NCBI GenBank assembly: GCA_937991535.1
Contig: CALKHN010000081.1
Location: forward strand, 1-53,501
DNA from: an uncultured Sphingobacteriales bacterium
GTDB lineage: Bacteria; Bacteroidota; Bacteroidia; Chitinophagales; Chitinophagaceae
Reading direction: 5' to 3'
Length of the DNA: 53,501 nucleotides
Part shown: positions 43,561 through 51,815 of the stretch, one piece after another
Layout: every line of letters starts with the position of its first letter
Numbering within the stretch: the stretch's first letter is position 1
Position numbers and translations under genes: made by a program
Notes under the pieces: generated by a model
The model's input: the letters and a program-made list of their open reading frames with translations, nothing else
Told to the model about the DNA's origin: nothing
Database searches by the model: none

Positions 43561-44010
43561 TTATCTGACCTTTCTGTTTTGTTTGCTTGCATGAACAGGA
43601 ACATATCTTGCCGTTTGTTGTCTTTGAAGATGTGTCATCCCCCTAATTAGCAATAATGCCTGGGAAGAATGCGGAATGTCCTGAGTTGCTTGAATAGCAA
43701 TCTTTCTGTTTATTCCATCGGCAACAAGCTCCAATTCTTGCATGGAAAGCGAATTATTCTGCAGGTCAAATTCATAGTTGAATTTAAAATGCACGATATC
43801 CTTCTCATCATTAAAAAATCCTGTAGTGGTAATTTGAAAAGAAACCGGTTCCCCTTCCTGCCAGCTTTGATGCAAAGCGTCAGAGAAACTTCGCCGGAGC
43901 TGCGTAAAAAGCCAGCCTTCTTTATCAGGACTTCCGATAGATTTTTCTTCATATCCTTTTTTCTTTAGCAGTTCGATTTGTTCATCCAGTAGATTATAAA
44001 GTAGGCTCAT
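43561..44010 (-). CDS. Unknown conjugative-element protein
   Basis: 149 residues, helix at the start (YNLLDEQIELLKKKGYEE), strands in the middle, basic tail. Begins 3 bp after the cytosine methyltransferase stop, so it is probably coupled to it. No family recognised. Confidence 0.55.
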   Translation of the reverse strand: MSLLYNLLDEQIELLKKKGYEEKSIGSPDKEGWLFTQLRRSFSDALHQSWQEGEPVSFQITTTGFFNDEKDIVHFKFNYEFDLQNNSLSMQELELVADGINRKIAIQATQDIPHSSQALLLIRGMTHLQRQQTARYVPVHASKQNRKVR

Positions 44011-44013
44011 TTT

Positions 44014-44958
44014 TTAGTTTTTTCGGTGAACAGAATTAATAGCTGAAAAAATCTGATATGCCACTTGTGGCACTATCGCATTTCCGAAGGATTTAAGTCC
44101 TTCTTTTCTCCATTTAGAAAAGGAGATGTCAACCAATGATCGGGAAACCCCATCATCTCGCCGACAAACAGGGGACTGAGCTGGCCAGTTTTGCCAAGCC
44201 GGAATCGGATCAGTCCAGGCAGGTTGTCTATCCTGTCCTGATTGTAAGATCTCGCCTGTGCTCCTTTCCAGTCTCTTGCTGTAGGGGTTGGTAATAATCC
44301 GACGCTGGCCAGTTGCTGCAGATTGGGTTGGAATCTTTGACCCGTTCTTGTTGTTATCTTCCCGCCGAGTTGAAATTTTCTTCCACTGTATTGTGCGACC
44401 GGAGCGGGCAATAAACCATACCCTGTTGCGCCTGTGGGGTGCACCTGTACTGCAAGCTGGAATAAGAAACGGTTGGATGGAATATCCGATTCGCTCAAAA
44501 TCCTTGCAGATGGTTTCGACAACAAATTCGTATTCTGTGATGATCTCCTGATTTTCTTTTGTAAGACCGGCTTGCATTGCCATGTTAGGCTGCACACCGG
44601 ACTGTACCATGCTGAGGATTCCAGCAACGTTTTCGCCAACAACCCAAGCGGGTCTGATTTCGTCGATAATCCGGAGCATATCCGGCCAGAGGTAACGGTC
44701 ATCTTTACTGCCGCGTCTTTGTCCGGCAATGGAGAATGGCTGACAGGGGAATCCCCCGGAAATAATGTCAATTGTTTCATAATATCTCTTTCCTTTAAAT
44801 TTTCTAATGTCACTAAACTGTTCTGCAAAAGGGAAGTGTGTTTTTAGCACGTGCCGGCAGAAAGGATCTATTTCTACATTGAAAATATTTTTCCACCCCA
44901 TCCACCATGCCGCCAGATCAAATCCTCCAATGCCAGAGAACAAACTTCCGTGCCGCAT
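44014..44958 (-). CDS. DNA cytosine-5 methyltransferase
   Basis: 314 residues, with cofactor motif LFSGIGGFDLAAWWMG, catalytic C72 in GGFPCQPFSIAGQRRG, VGENVAG, RRNRVWFIARSG and the late motif GNAIVPQVAYQIF. The target-recognition region is short, so its sequence cannot be told. No nuclease is beside it, so it is the third orphan methyltransferase in the window. A long second frame (44073-44780) runs through it on the same strand. Confidence 0.93.
   Translation of the reverse strand: MRHGSLFSGIGGFDLAAWWMGWKNIFNVEIDPFCRHVLKTHFPFAEQFSDIRKFKGKRYYETIDIISGGFPCQPFSIAGQRRGSKDDRYLWPDMLRIIDEIRPAWVVGENVAGILSMVQSGVQPNMAMQAGLTKENQEIITEYEFVVETICKDFERIGYSIQPFLIPACSTGAPHRRNRVWFIARSGRTIQWKKISTRREDNNKNGSKIPTQSAATGQRRIITNPYSKRLERSTGEILQSGQDRQPAWTDPIPAWQNWPAQSPVCRRDDGVSRSLVDISFSKWRKEGLKSFGNAIVPQVAYQIFSAINSVHRKN
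44073..44780 (-). CDS. Overlapping reading frame inside the C5 methyltransferase gene
   Basis: 236 codons without a stop, same strand, other frame, almost wholly inside the methyltransferase gene. It begins MKQLTLFPGDSPVSHSPLPD and contains LLPTPTARDWKG and LSPLFVGEMMGFPDHW. I recall phage and element proteins with just these two features encoded in or beside such methyltransferase genes. It could be a true overprinted gene or a by-product of conserved methyltransferase codons. Translation is not shown. Confidence 0.45.
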   Translation of the reverse strand: MKQLTLFPGDSPVSHSPLPDKDAAVKMTVTSGRICSGLSTKSDPLGLLAKTLLESSAWYSPVCSLTWQCKPVLQKKIRRSSQNTNLLSKPSARILSESDIPSNRFLFQLAVQVHPTGATGYGLLPAPVAQYSGRKFQLGGKITTRTGQRFQPNLQQLASVGLLPTPTARDWKGAQARSYNQDRIDNLPGLIRFRLGKTGQLSPLFVGEMMGFPDHWLTSPFLNGEKKDLNPSEMR

Positions 44959-45014
44959 ATTTCAATTGTTGTATTCACAGTCTATCGGTTGATGCTCTTG
45001 ATCAACTTTATCTG

Positions 45015-45911
45015 TCAGAAAGCCTCACATGATTGCGAACACCCACCTTCTTGAGAATCTAGCCATTCATTGAAAAATGCCAATTGCTTATAATTGTCAA
45101 TTATTTTACTGTCATCTATCGCTGGATCAAAATCAAACGAAGCATCGTAAATAATATCATCAACACTCATGTGGTCCCTATAGAATCGTAAAGGGATTTT
45201 TATTTTTGGGTTGTGCAAACTTGAGGCTGGGATAAAGTTCTCGTATCGCTGTTCCATTGTCTTCCACCATTCCGCCAAATGCGGATGTTCCGACACAATA
45301 GTCATTAATTTTCGCAGGCTTTTTTTCCAGCATAAGTCGCAATTTCCCTCATAGCTTTTAAGTTGAAGGTCGAAGTCCTGCTTACTCTAAAAAAGGTTAA
45401 TGTCGCTCTTAGTAGTGTTAAGCCAGGTAGCCAGCGGATATAGAATTCGCTGCTTTTTCATAGTTTCAATATTTATTCGTTGCTTTTCATCCGCTCTTAT
45501 ACCAATAGCTGTATAGTATCTTTTCCATCCTATGCTTCTTGCATATGCTCTGATAGCACATGCCTTCAGTTCACGGGAGCATTTAGGTGCTCCTATATTG
45601 GGGATGCCATGTTTTTTTATAAATGCTTCAAACGGTTCTCCGTTTCTGTTGGCTGAATTAAAGTCAACCAGTCTGGCTGACACTCCTTTTCCTTTCTCGT
45701 AGTGCGTGACTGCTTCTATCCAAACTACATCAAAGCCAAACCTTTTATTGCATTCATCCACAAAACGAAGTGTTTCCTCCCTTTCCTTGCCTGTATTTGC
45801 AAAAACAACTATCATTTCAAATCTGTCTTTCATGTTTTGTAACAGCCACCAGGTCATAAAGGCACTGGTTCGTCCTCCCGAAAAGGAGATAAGTAATTTG
45901 TCTTTCGCCAC
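45015..45911 (-). pseudogene. PP-loop (PAPS reductase-like) gene with amber codon
   Basis: The first part (45387-45911) has the ATP-pyrophosphatase loop LISFSGGRTSAFM and family segments VVFANTGKEREETLRF and GAPKCSRELKACA. A TAG at 45387-45389 stops it. The frame then continues without a break through FDLQLKSYEGNCDLCWKK, the family's CxxC metal motif, to 45015. Relatives have W at the stop site (TGG), so a single G-to-A change explains it. Function in mobile elements is unknown; sulfur chemistry on RNA or DNA is possible. Suppression of the amber codon cannot be excluded. Confidence 0.75.
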
Positions 45912-45924
45912 ACCTTCTTTTTAA

Positions 45925-46467
45925 TCACCGTTTACGTACTTGTTTTACTCCTGCTTCCTTCGCTTTTGTTCCTGATGGTTTATATAGCCGCTTTCTTTTC
46001 AGTTGCAGCTTCTCATCATTCCTTTCAACCACACCAGGAATATTGGTTTCACTCCATACAACAACGCGGGCCTTTATATCTGCCTGTAAAGGATGGTCCT
46101 TCACGTATTCATCAATGTCAAAGTCATTTTCCCTAGCGTAACCGTAAGGATCGAGCTTCCGGGGATTGGGAATTTCAACGATAATCCAATCTTTAGGAAT
46201 CTCGGTGAGTGTAAAAGGATTGATATCTACGGGCTCATGCTTTTTTGGATCATAAGGAATCCATGACAAATCATCAGATATTTTAAAAGCGTCAAAGGCG
46301 GAAAAAGGAATGCCTTTACTCCAGAAGTCATCATGCGGTCGCAGAGTTTCCCTGTGCATATCTACATAAAATGGATGATTTGCAATATCAATGACAGGCT
46401 GTTTCCCATTCTTGCGTTCTGTCAATAGTTCATCCTGTGTCTTTATCTTTTTTTTAATATTTCCCAT
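45925..46467 (-). CDS. Unknown conjugative-element protein
   Basis: 180 residues, rich in charged and aromatic residues, no domain recognised. Basic N- and C-termini (GNIKKKIKTQ and KAKEAGVKQVRKR). It is 13 bp upstream of the PP-loop gene in the leftward unit. Confidence 0.55.
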   Translation of the reverse strand: MGNIKKKIKTQDELLTERKNGKQPVIDIANHPFYVDMHRETLRPHDDFWSKGIPFSAFDAFKISDDLSWIPYDPKKHEPVDINPFTLTEIPKDWIIVEIPNPRKLDPYGYARENDFDIDEYVKDHPLQADIKARVVVWSETNIPGVVERNDEKLQLKRKRLYKPSGTKAKEAGVKQVRKR

Positions 46468-46589
46468 GATTGTTGCATTTGTTAATTGTTAATGCCTTTA
46501 CTTCGGTGCAAAGAATTCCCATTCACCTCCCGGTGTTCATTTTTGCGGTGATAAAAAGGGGCTGGGAATGCCGCCGGAACTATGTCGTA

Positions 46590-47405
46590 TTATATTTTCC
46601 GGACTTGTTGCTTGTCAGGAGAATCGTCAATGCGCGAGGATTGCTTTGTCGGTCTTTTCCGTTCGAGGCGCATTAGTTCTGCTGGAAGATTTGTATTTAA
46701 AATAGATTCTCCTTCTTTTAAGCGAGGAATAATCTTTTCGTGGATATTATGCTTAAGCGCTTCCATTCCTTTTAGCGACTTTAATATTTCGGCAATGGGC
46801 TTTATGAGTTTCACGCGATAATATTGTTTGTCGGGAATACCATACAGGATGCTGTCTTCCTGGTGTTTTTCTATTCTCTTATTAAACTTTTCACGTTCTT
46901 TTTGTGATAAGTGTTTATCGAGTAGGTCGTCGATGTAATTTTCAAGATTCATAGGAACTGCGAGCGGTTTTCCGTCAATCACAGTCTCAGGATATACTGC
47001 TGGTGGCAGATTGTTGCAATATTCTTCTGCCTTTCGGATATTAGGAACATCTTCCTGTTTGAATGGCTGGTAATTCGTGCTTCCGCCACGTCCTTCGTTT
47101 TTGACAAAGGCAATCCTTTGATTGTCCACATACAGGTTGGCTGTAAAGGCAGTAGTTTCCTCGCTCATATGTTCTGCGACTTTTATATTTCTTAATTCGA
47201 TCTGCATGGCTGGTATATTTTGATGAACAGGTTGTCGTTGTATTTCAGCGAGGCGGACAAAGAAGTCCTGCAGCGTGGCAGGATGGGAAGCGCCTGCTTC
47301 CTGAAACCGTCGGATAAACTCAGCATCCGCTCCCCTGTATGGATCCGGATGATAAACAAGTTGTTTGTCCTTTCCGATTCTTACTTTGTATTCTTCTTTG
47401 TCCAT
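46590..47405 (-). CDS. Unknown conjugative-element protein
   Basis: 271 residues. The N-terminal part resembles accessory proteins of this element type (YKVRIGKDKQLVYHPDPYRGA), the middle has TANLYVDNQRIAFVKNEGRGG. No enzyme motif seen. An upstream start at 47483 would overlap the 76-residue gene by 68 bp; ATG 47405 gives a 10-bp gap and is preferred. Confidence 0.6.
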   Translation of the reverse strand: MDKEEYKVRIGKDKQLVYHPDPYRGADAEFIRRFQEAGASHPATLQDFFVRLAEIQRQPVHQNIPAMQIELRNIKVAEHMSEETTAFTANLYVDNQRIAFVKNEGRGGSTNYQPFKQEDVPNIRKAEEYCNNLPPAVYPETVIDGKPLAVPMNLENYIDDLLDKHLSQKEREKFNKRIEKHQEDSILYGIPDKQYYRVKLIKPIAEILKSLKGMEALKHNIHEKIIPRLKEGESILNTNLPAELMRLERKRPTKQSSRIDDSPDKQQVRKI

Positions 47406-47415
47406 TGTTTTTCTT

Positions 47416-47646
47416 TTAAGAATTAATAGATTGCCTGCGGATGGGTCTTGCTTTCTGAAAAGAGCAAACCCAATTAAACGCAATGGATTTCCAGTTTCTC
47501 ACTGGTTTATCCGGTGACAATTGCCAGTGGATCGACTGGTAATACAGGTAAAATGCATCTGCATGCTTCACCTGCAATCCAATCCGGAAGAAGTAATGGA
47601 TTACTTCCAGTTGGGAGGGAATCTTTTTCTTATGCGTAGTATTCAT
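47416..47646 (-). CDS. Small unknown protein, first gene of the 47-kb unit
   Basis: 76 residues with a short helical core (KHADAFYLYYQSIHWQLS), a style often seen for small first genes in Bacteroidota elements. It is 50 bp downstream of the shared-box -7 element at 47697, so it opens the unit that should include the PP-loop, methyltransferase and mob genes. Confidence 0.6.
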   Translation of the reverse strand: MNTTHKKKIPSQLEVIHYFFRIGLQVKHADAFYLYYQSIHWQLSPDKPVRNWKSIAFNWVCSFQKARPIRRQSINS

Positions 47647-47696
47647 CCGAATTCAGTTTTCATTTCTGAAACTATTGCTACAGGTTAAATCCTACG

Positions 47697-47753
47697 CAAA
47701 AGTGAAAACTGCCGGAAGTAAAATGTGTGAGATATTGGTAGGTGGGAGAAATA
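47697..47753 (-). promoter_or_regulatory. Promoter with shared 27-bp box, 47-kb unit
   Basis: Minus-strand box 47727-47753: left part TATTTCTCCC and end CAATATCTCAC agree with the traK site, while the middle (ACCTAC) deviates from ATATAGG. After exactly 22 bp comes CACTTTTG (47697-47704), the same eight bases as at traK. First ATG at 47646. It is the weakest of the four boxes in symmetry, but spacing and -7 are exact. Confidence 0.7.
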
Positions 47754-47859
47754 ATTCTTAGACAGAAGGGTACGCCGCAGTGAAAAAAAACTATTAAACT
47801 ATTGTTTGAAGCGAATTGATTGAACAAATAGTATGCCTCTTGAAGTTTCTTTGGTTTTG

Positions 47860-50800
47860 TCAGTCGCCGGTGCCTATTACAGTCAGAGAAATATTTGCTC
47901 GTTCTTTTACATATGATTCTACAACCCCTAATAATGTAAGTTGTTCGACCGAAGGATTAGAACATGATAACCCCGGCTGAATAATGAAAATTTCAAATTC
48001 TGTAGGAAATTTGCGACGGGCAAGATCTTTTATTAGTACAAGTTTGTCTGCATTGCCATGTTCCAGTCTAGAGCATTCCTTGCCTTTTCTTCGTTTGGTT
48101 TGTCTTCGTAACAAATGTCCAAAAAACTCTTTCGAGTCTTTGAATACCCAGTTTACGGATTTCATAGCCTGTCCACATACCTCATACAAATTGTCAATTC
48201 GTTGACTGGGTTTATTTCCCTTATCATATTTCAGATGGTATAACTGAATATTTATTATCTCAGTGTCCATTTTAATGGTAATGATATCTGCAATTTCACC
48301 ACTGTAATCGTCGTCATAGATAATATCAAAATCAGCCGTTTTCAGTTCTTCGATCATTTTGTATTGAATCGAATCGGTTATTTTAGGGTCGATACCCTGC
48401 GCTTCTTTACTGGTGTCGACTCCATCCCATTTTCTCCCGACAATTTGCTCTTTCGGATAATGTTTAACGAATTGCTTAAGTTCAATATAGTCGTTTCCAC
48501 AAACAGAAGATCCGTCTACGAGCCAGAACGTTGGAGGATTGTCATAAAAGAAACGCTCAAGGGGCATTCGTTTTTTTCCGATTTGAACCAAAAACGGTTG
48601 GCTGGATGCGCTGGTGACTTCTACTTTAAAATCATTGTAGTCACCTTTGTCAATAAGCGATAACCGAAGATGAACAATTTGCTCAGGTGTCACAAGATCA
48701 AAATAAAATTCCGGTTGATCAATTGGTTCCGCCAGTCTCAATTCTGCGTTTGTGATTTCAACATCCTTATCTAAGATGAAAGTTATACGTGTTTCCGGCT
48801 CCATATAAACAAATTCATTCCATTCAACTGAAAAGGGGATTGCGACTGGCTTTACAGAAATTGAATTTGGAGTTAATGTTTGTTTTAAAATAGTGTTAGG
48901 GTCAATATCGTCGCGAATTATCTTTTTACCTATTGCTTCACACCATTCTGTTAGTTGATGGATGTCTCCATCGGAACGTGACCATATTCTTCCTTTGTAC
49001 GAACACCCCAAAGACACTTTTACACCTTCTTCATACCCGGTCCCGAAAACAAATGCTTTTTCAGCCTTCTCCGTAGCTGCACGATCAAGCGCTTTTTCAA
49101 TATCGTATCCTGTTCTCATAGTAAAGGAACTATTCTTTCCTAACCATTCTTTTAGCCCAACGTTTTTTAACTTCACTCGGTTGATTCCATAAAAGGCTTT
49201 AAAAACATTTATCTTATCAATTAATTCAGCATCATCTCCTATTAGAGCATGGGCAAGTTCTCGGTATACTCCAGCGTTGTCACTTGCGTTGATAAACAAC
49301 AAATTGTTTTTTGTTTCCCAATAGACGATATAGAGATTCCAGACTATATCATAAATATCTTTTGAGTACCCCCACTCAATATTTGTTTTTTTACCCGTAA
49401 TGACTATTAAGGTCTGTTTCTTTCTGTTTATACTATGAAAAAGATAGTCAAGGTTTTCTACGTCAGGTATTCCAGCTTCAAAATTTAATGGTGCCCAACT
49501 TGAGGTTCTATTTTTATAAACTACTGCGCTTAGATTTGGTGATAGACTTTGAAAAGGTATTTTACTGTTTTCAATACCATCAAAGCCGTTTAGAAACTCG
49601 TTGAAATCAATTTCTTTAGCAATTCGTGTGGTACTTACTCTGGGCAAAATGGAATTCCAATCGGCGCCCAAGGCATAAAATTCTTCTAATTCTTTCGTGA
49701 CTTCGCTATCTCTAAGATTTACAACGATACTTGCTTCCCCAAGTGTGTCATCCATTTTAGTTCGCGTGAATCTCCCGGCTAATTGAAGTGTGATAGGTAA
49801 ACTCTTTCTGATATCGTGAAAAGCTGCAATTTTTAGATTTGGCAAATCAAATCCCTCACCAAGCATATCCACGCATACGACAATACGCGATTCTCTAGTT
49901 ATAATTTTCCGTTTTGATTCAGCTCTTTCTTTTGCTGAAATGCCGGTATGAATTACAACAGGGTTAAACTCGGCATAAGCTTCATAAATTTTAAATACCC
50001 TGTCTGCTTTTGCCTGTGTGTTGCACCTCGCCATTAGAATATGGTCATACTTTTCTAAGTCTTTTCTCAATTGCTCGATAGCGGTGGATGCAATTACTTG
50101 ATCGGCTTTTTCATTTTCCCATTCATTCACTTGAATGAGGTTTATCTTCTTAAAGTAGCCATCCTGCTGTGCTTTCTTTAGCGAGTAGTTAAATATAAAG
50201 TCGCCATCAACGCTTTGCCCATCATTTCTAAACGGCGTTGCGGTAAATTGAAGAACTTTGTGCGGACTACATAGGTCTCTGAATGATTGCCAAGACGGAG
50301 CTTTAACATGATGTGCTTCATCGATGAATAAATGGGAAATGTTCCGTGCAAGTGCGCCCTGCATACTGGGAGTACCGGAGGAAATCAGATCCATAGTGGT
50401 AACAATAACATTGCATTCTTTAATAAAATCCTTTAGTTCCTCAATGGTACTAAAGTTTTCATATAAAATTCCGACGATGGGCTTTAGGGCTTCTTTTTCT
50501 ACAATCTGAAATTTTTTGTCCTGGAGATATCCTAGTGTAAAGAATTTGCCGGCTATTTGTTCTCTCAATGGATCCGTAGGTACCGTAACCAAAAGCTTTT
50601 CACACTTATGAGCGACCAGAACAGACAACATGGTTTCCGTTTTCCCTGTTCCTGTGGGCATAACCACTGTCCCAATACCGTCTCCAATTTTAAAATGCGA
50701 TAGGATGTTATAGATTGCTGCTATCTGAGGTTTTCGCAGACCCATTATTTCCTGATCAACCCGTTCTTCTTTGAAATGGAACCTATCTTTCCAGCTTTCT

Positions 50801-51111
50801 ATCACAGATTCTGAAGCGAAGTCTTCTGAGCCTGGATACTTTATCCATTGATATTCTGCTTCATTGTTAGCAAGAAGGCTGAGTGTTGGTTTAATGTTAC
50901 ACGCAAGAATGTTAAGGTGATGGAAGATTTTCTTTTCAGATTTATGAATAATGCAAATAATGGAGTTGTCTTCAAGTGTCAGTAAAAGATGTTTATCTTT
51001 TAGTTCTGTAGACTTAACGAGTACAATTCTTTCTTCTGATACAAATTGTCTTAGAATATTTTTTCCCAATTTCTTTTCATGGATAATCGCCGGCAGTGAA
51101 AATCTTTTCAT
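47860..51111 (-). CDS. SF2 helicase with C-terminal nuclease-like domain
   Basis: 1083 residues. Helicase motifs are complete: Walker A PTGTGKT (152-158), DEAH (264-267), TATPF (290-294), and QLAGRFTR (443-450). A long middle part is not recognised. Near the C-terminus, YSGEIADIITIK followed by IINIQLYHLKYDKG and LYEVCGQAMKSVNW resembles the YHxK-containing nuclease-like domains found with defence helicases. It is probably an anti-phage or anti-plasmid protein carried by the element. Alone with an XRE gene, just inside the recombinase end, a usual cargo spot. Confidence 0.7.
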   Translation of the reverse strand: MKRFSLPAIIHEKKLGKNILRQFVSEERIVLVKSTELKDKHLLLTLEDNSIICIIHKSEKKIFHHLNILACNIKPTLSLLANNEAEYQWIKYPGSEDFASESVIESWKDRFHFKEERVDQEIMGLRKPQIAAIYNILSHFKIGDGIGTVVMPTGTGKTETMLSVLVAHKCEKLLVTVPTDPLREQIAGKFFTLGYLQDKKFQIVEKEALKPIVGILYENFSTIEELKDFIKECNVIVTTMDLISSGTPSMQGALARNISHLFIDEAHHVKAPSWQSFRDLCSPHKVLQFTATPFRNDGQSVDGDFIFNYSLKKAQQDGYFKKINLIQVNEWENEKADQVIASTAIEQLRKDLEKYDHILMARCNTQAKADRVFKIYEAYAEFNPVVIHTGISAKERAESKRKIITRESRIVVCVDMLGEGFDLPNLKIAAFHDIRKSLPITLQLAGRFTRTKMDDTLGEASIVVNLRDSEVTKELEEFYALGADWNSILPRVSTTRIAKEIDFNEFLNGFDGIENSKIPFQSLSPNLSAVVYKNRTSSWAPLNFEAGIPDVENLDYLFHSINRKKQTLIVITGKKTNIEWGYSKDIYDIVWNLYIVYWETKNNLLFINASDNAGVYRELAHALIGDDAELIDKINVFKAFYGINRVKLKNVGLKEWLGKNSSFTMRTGYDIEKALDRAATEKAEKAFVFGTGYEEGVKVSLGCSYKGRIWSRSDGDIHQLTEWCEAIGKKIIRDDIDPNTILKQTLTPNSISVKPVAIPFSVEWNEFVYMEPETRITFILDKDVEITNAELRLAEPIDQPEFYFDLVTPEQIVHLRLSLIDKGDYNDFKVEVTSASSQPFLVQIGKKRMPLERFFYDNPPTFWLVDGSSVCGNDYIELKQFVKHYPKEQIVGRKWDGVDTSKEAQGIDPKITDSIQYKMIEELKTADFDIIYDDDYSGEIADIITIKMDTEIINIQLYHLKYDKGNKPSQRIDNLYEVCGQAMKSVNWVFKDSKEFFGHLLRRQTKRRKGKECSRLEHGNADKLVLIKDLARRKFPTEFEIFIIQPGLSCSNPSVEQLTLLGVVESYVKERANISLTVIGTGD

Positions 51112-51155
51112 ATAAGCATAGTTCGTTGGTTTGTTTTGGTAATATCAATTTGCGT

Positions 51156-51434
51156 TTAGGCATCAAACGCCTTAAAGAAATCTGATACCTTCATTCCCAT
51201 TCCCTCAATGATTCGGAAAAGCGTCGAGACTCTTAGATCACTCCCTGACTCATATTTTGCGAACAGCGATCTGCTGATATCCATTTGAAACGCGAAGTTT
51301 TCAGAACTCGTAAACCCCTTTTTTTTTCTGGTCGTTTTTATAGCTACTCCCAGTTTTTGGAGAATTTCTTCCTTTGGAGTAATATTTTCCAAATTGACTT
51401 GTTTCTTTGGCTTTTTTAAACGCTTTTCCGCCAT
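51156..51434 (-). CDS. XRE-family regulator
   Basis: 92 residues: a basic N-terminus and a Cro/CI-type helix-turn-helix (AIKTTRKKKGFTSSENFAFQMDIS, SRSLFAKYESG). It is 44 bp upstream of the helicase gene in the same direction, and probably controls it. It is divergent from the recombinase unit. Confidence 0.9.
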   Translation of the reverse strand: MAEKRLKKPKKQVNLENITPKEEILQKLGVAIKTTRKKKGFTSSENFAFQMDISRSLFAKYESGSDLRVSTLFRIIEGMGMKVSDFFKAFDA

Positions 51435-51547
51435 ATCAAATGTTGCTTTACTTGCAAAATATAAGAAAAATAAAAAAATTATGCCACTATATATAGCATC
51501 CTTAAAAATAGAACATTTTTTTGTATATTAGCTAGGTAGCAGTAAGC

Positions 51548-51604
51548 TAGTTTTCCTATATAGGAATATCTCACGACTGCTGCCAACACTCCCTTTTATT
51601 TTTA
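51548..51604 (+). promoter_or_regulatory. Recombinase-unit promoter with shared 27-bp box
   Basis: Plus-strand box 51548-51574 holds the best palindrome, TTCCTATATAGGAA, then TATCTCAC. After exactly 22 bp comes TATTTTTA (51597-51604), close to TAnnTTTG. The first gene starts at 51624. The box is the only copy on the plus strand and in front of the recombinase. Confidence 0.75.
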
Positions 51605-51623
51605 TTGTTTTAATAAGGAAGAC

Positions 51624-51815
51624 ATGGAAAATAACAGGGATGAAAAGCAGCGTGTCTTTGATAGAAATGCATTAATGCTTACCGAAGAAGACATTGATAC
51701 ATTGGAGTGCTACAGGCATTTGTTGCCGGAGCAGAAATTAGCGTTAATAACCTTTGTCTACGAAATAAGCCTGGTATTGTATAATTCTTATTCCAAAAAC
51801 GATGAGCCATCTTGA
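51624..51815 (+). CDS. Small acidic protein ahead of the recombinase
   Basis: 63 residues, with LTEEDIDTLECYRHLLPEQKLALITFVYE, likely helical. It overlaps the recombinase start by 14 bp, so translation is coupled. A directionality or control function would suit the place, but the family is unknown. Confidence 0.65.
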   Translation: MENNRDEKQRVFDRNALMLTEEDIDTLECYRHLLPEQKLALITFVYEISLVLYNSYSKNDEPS

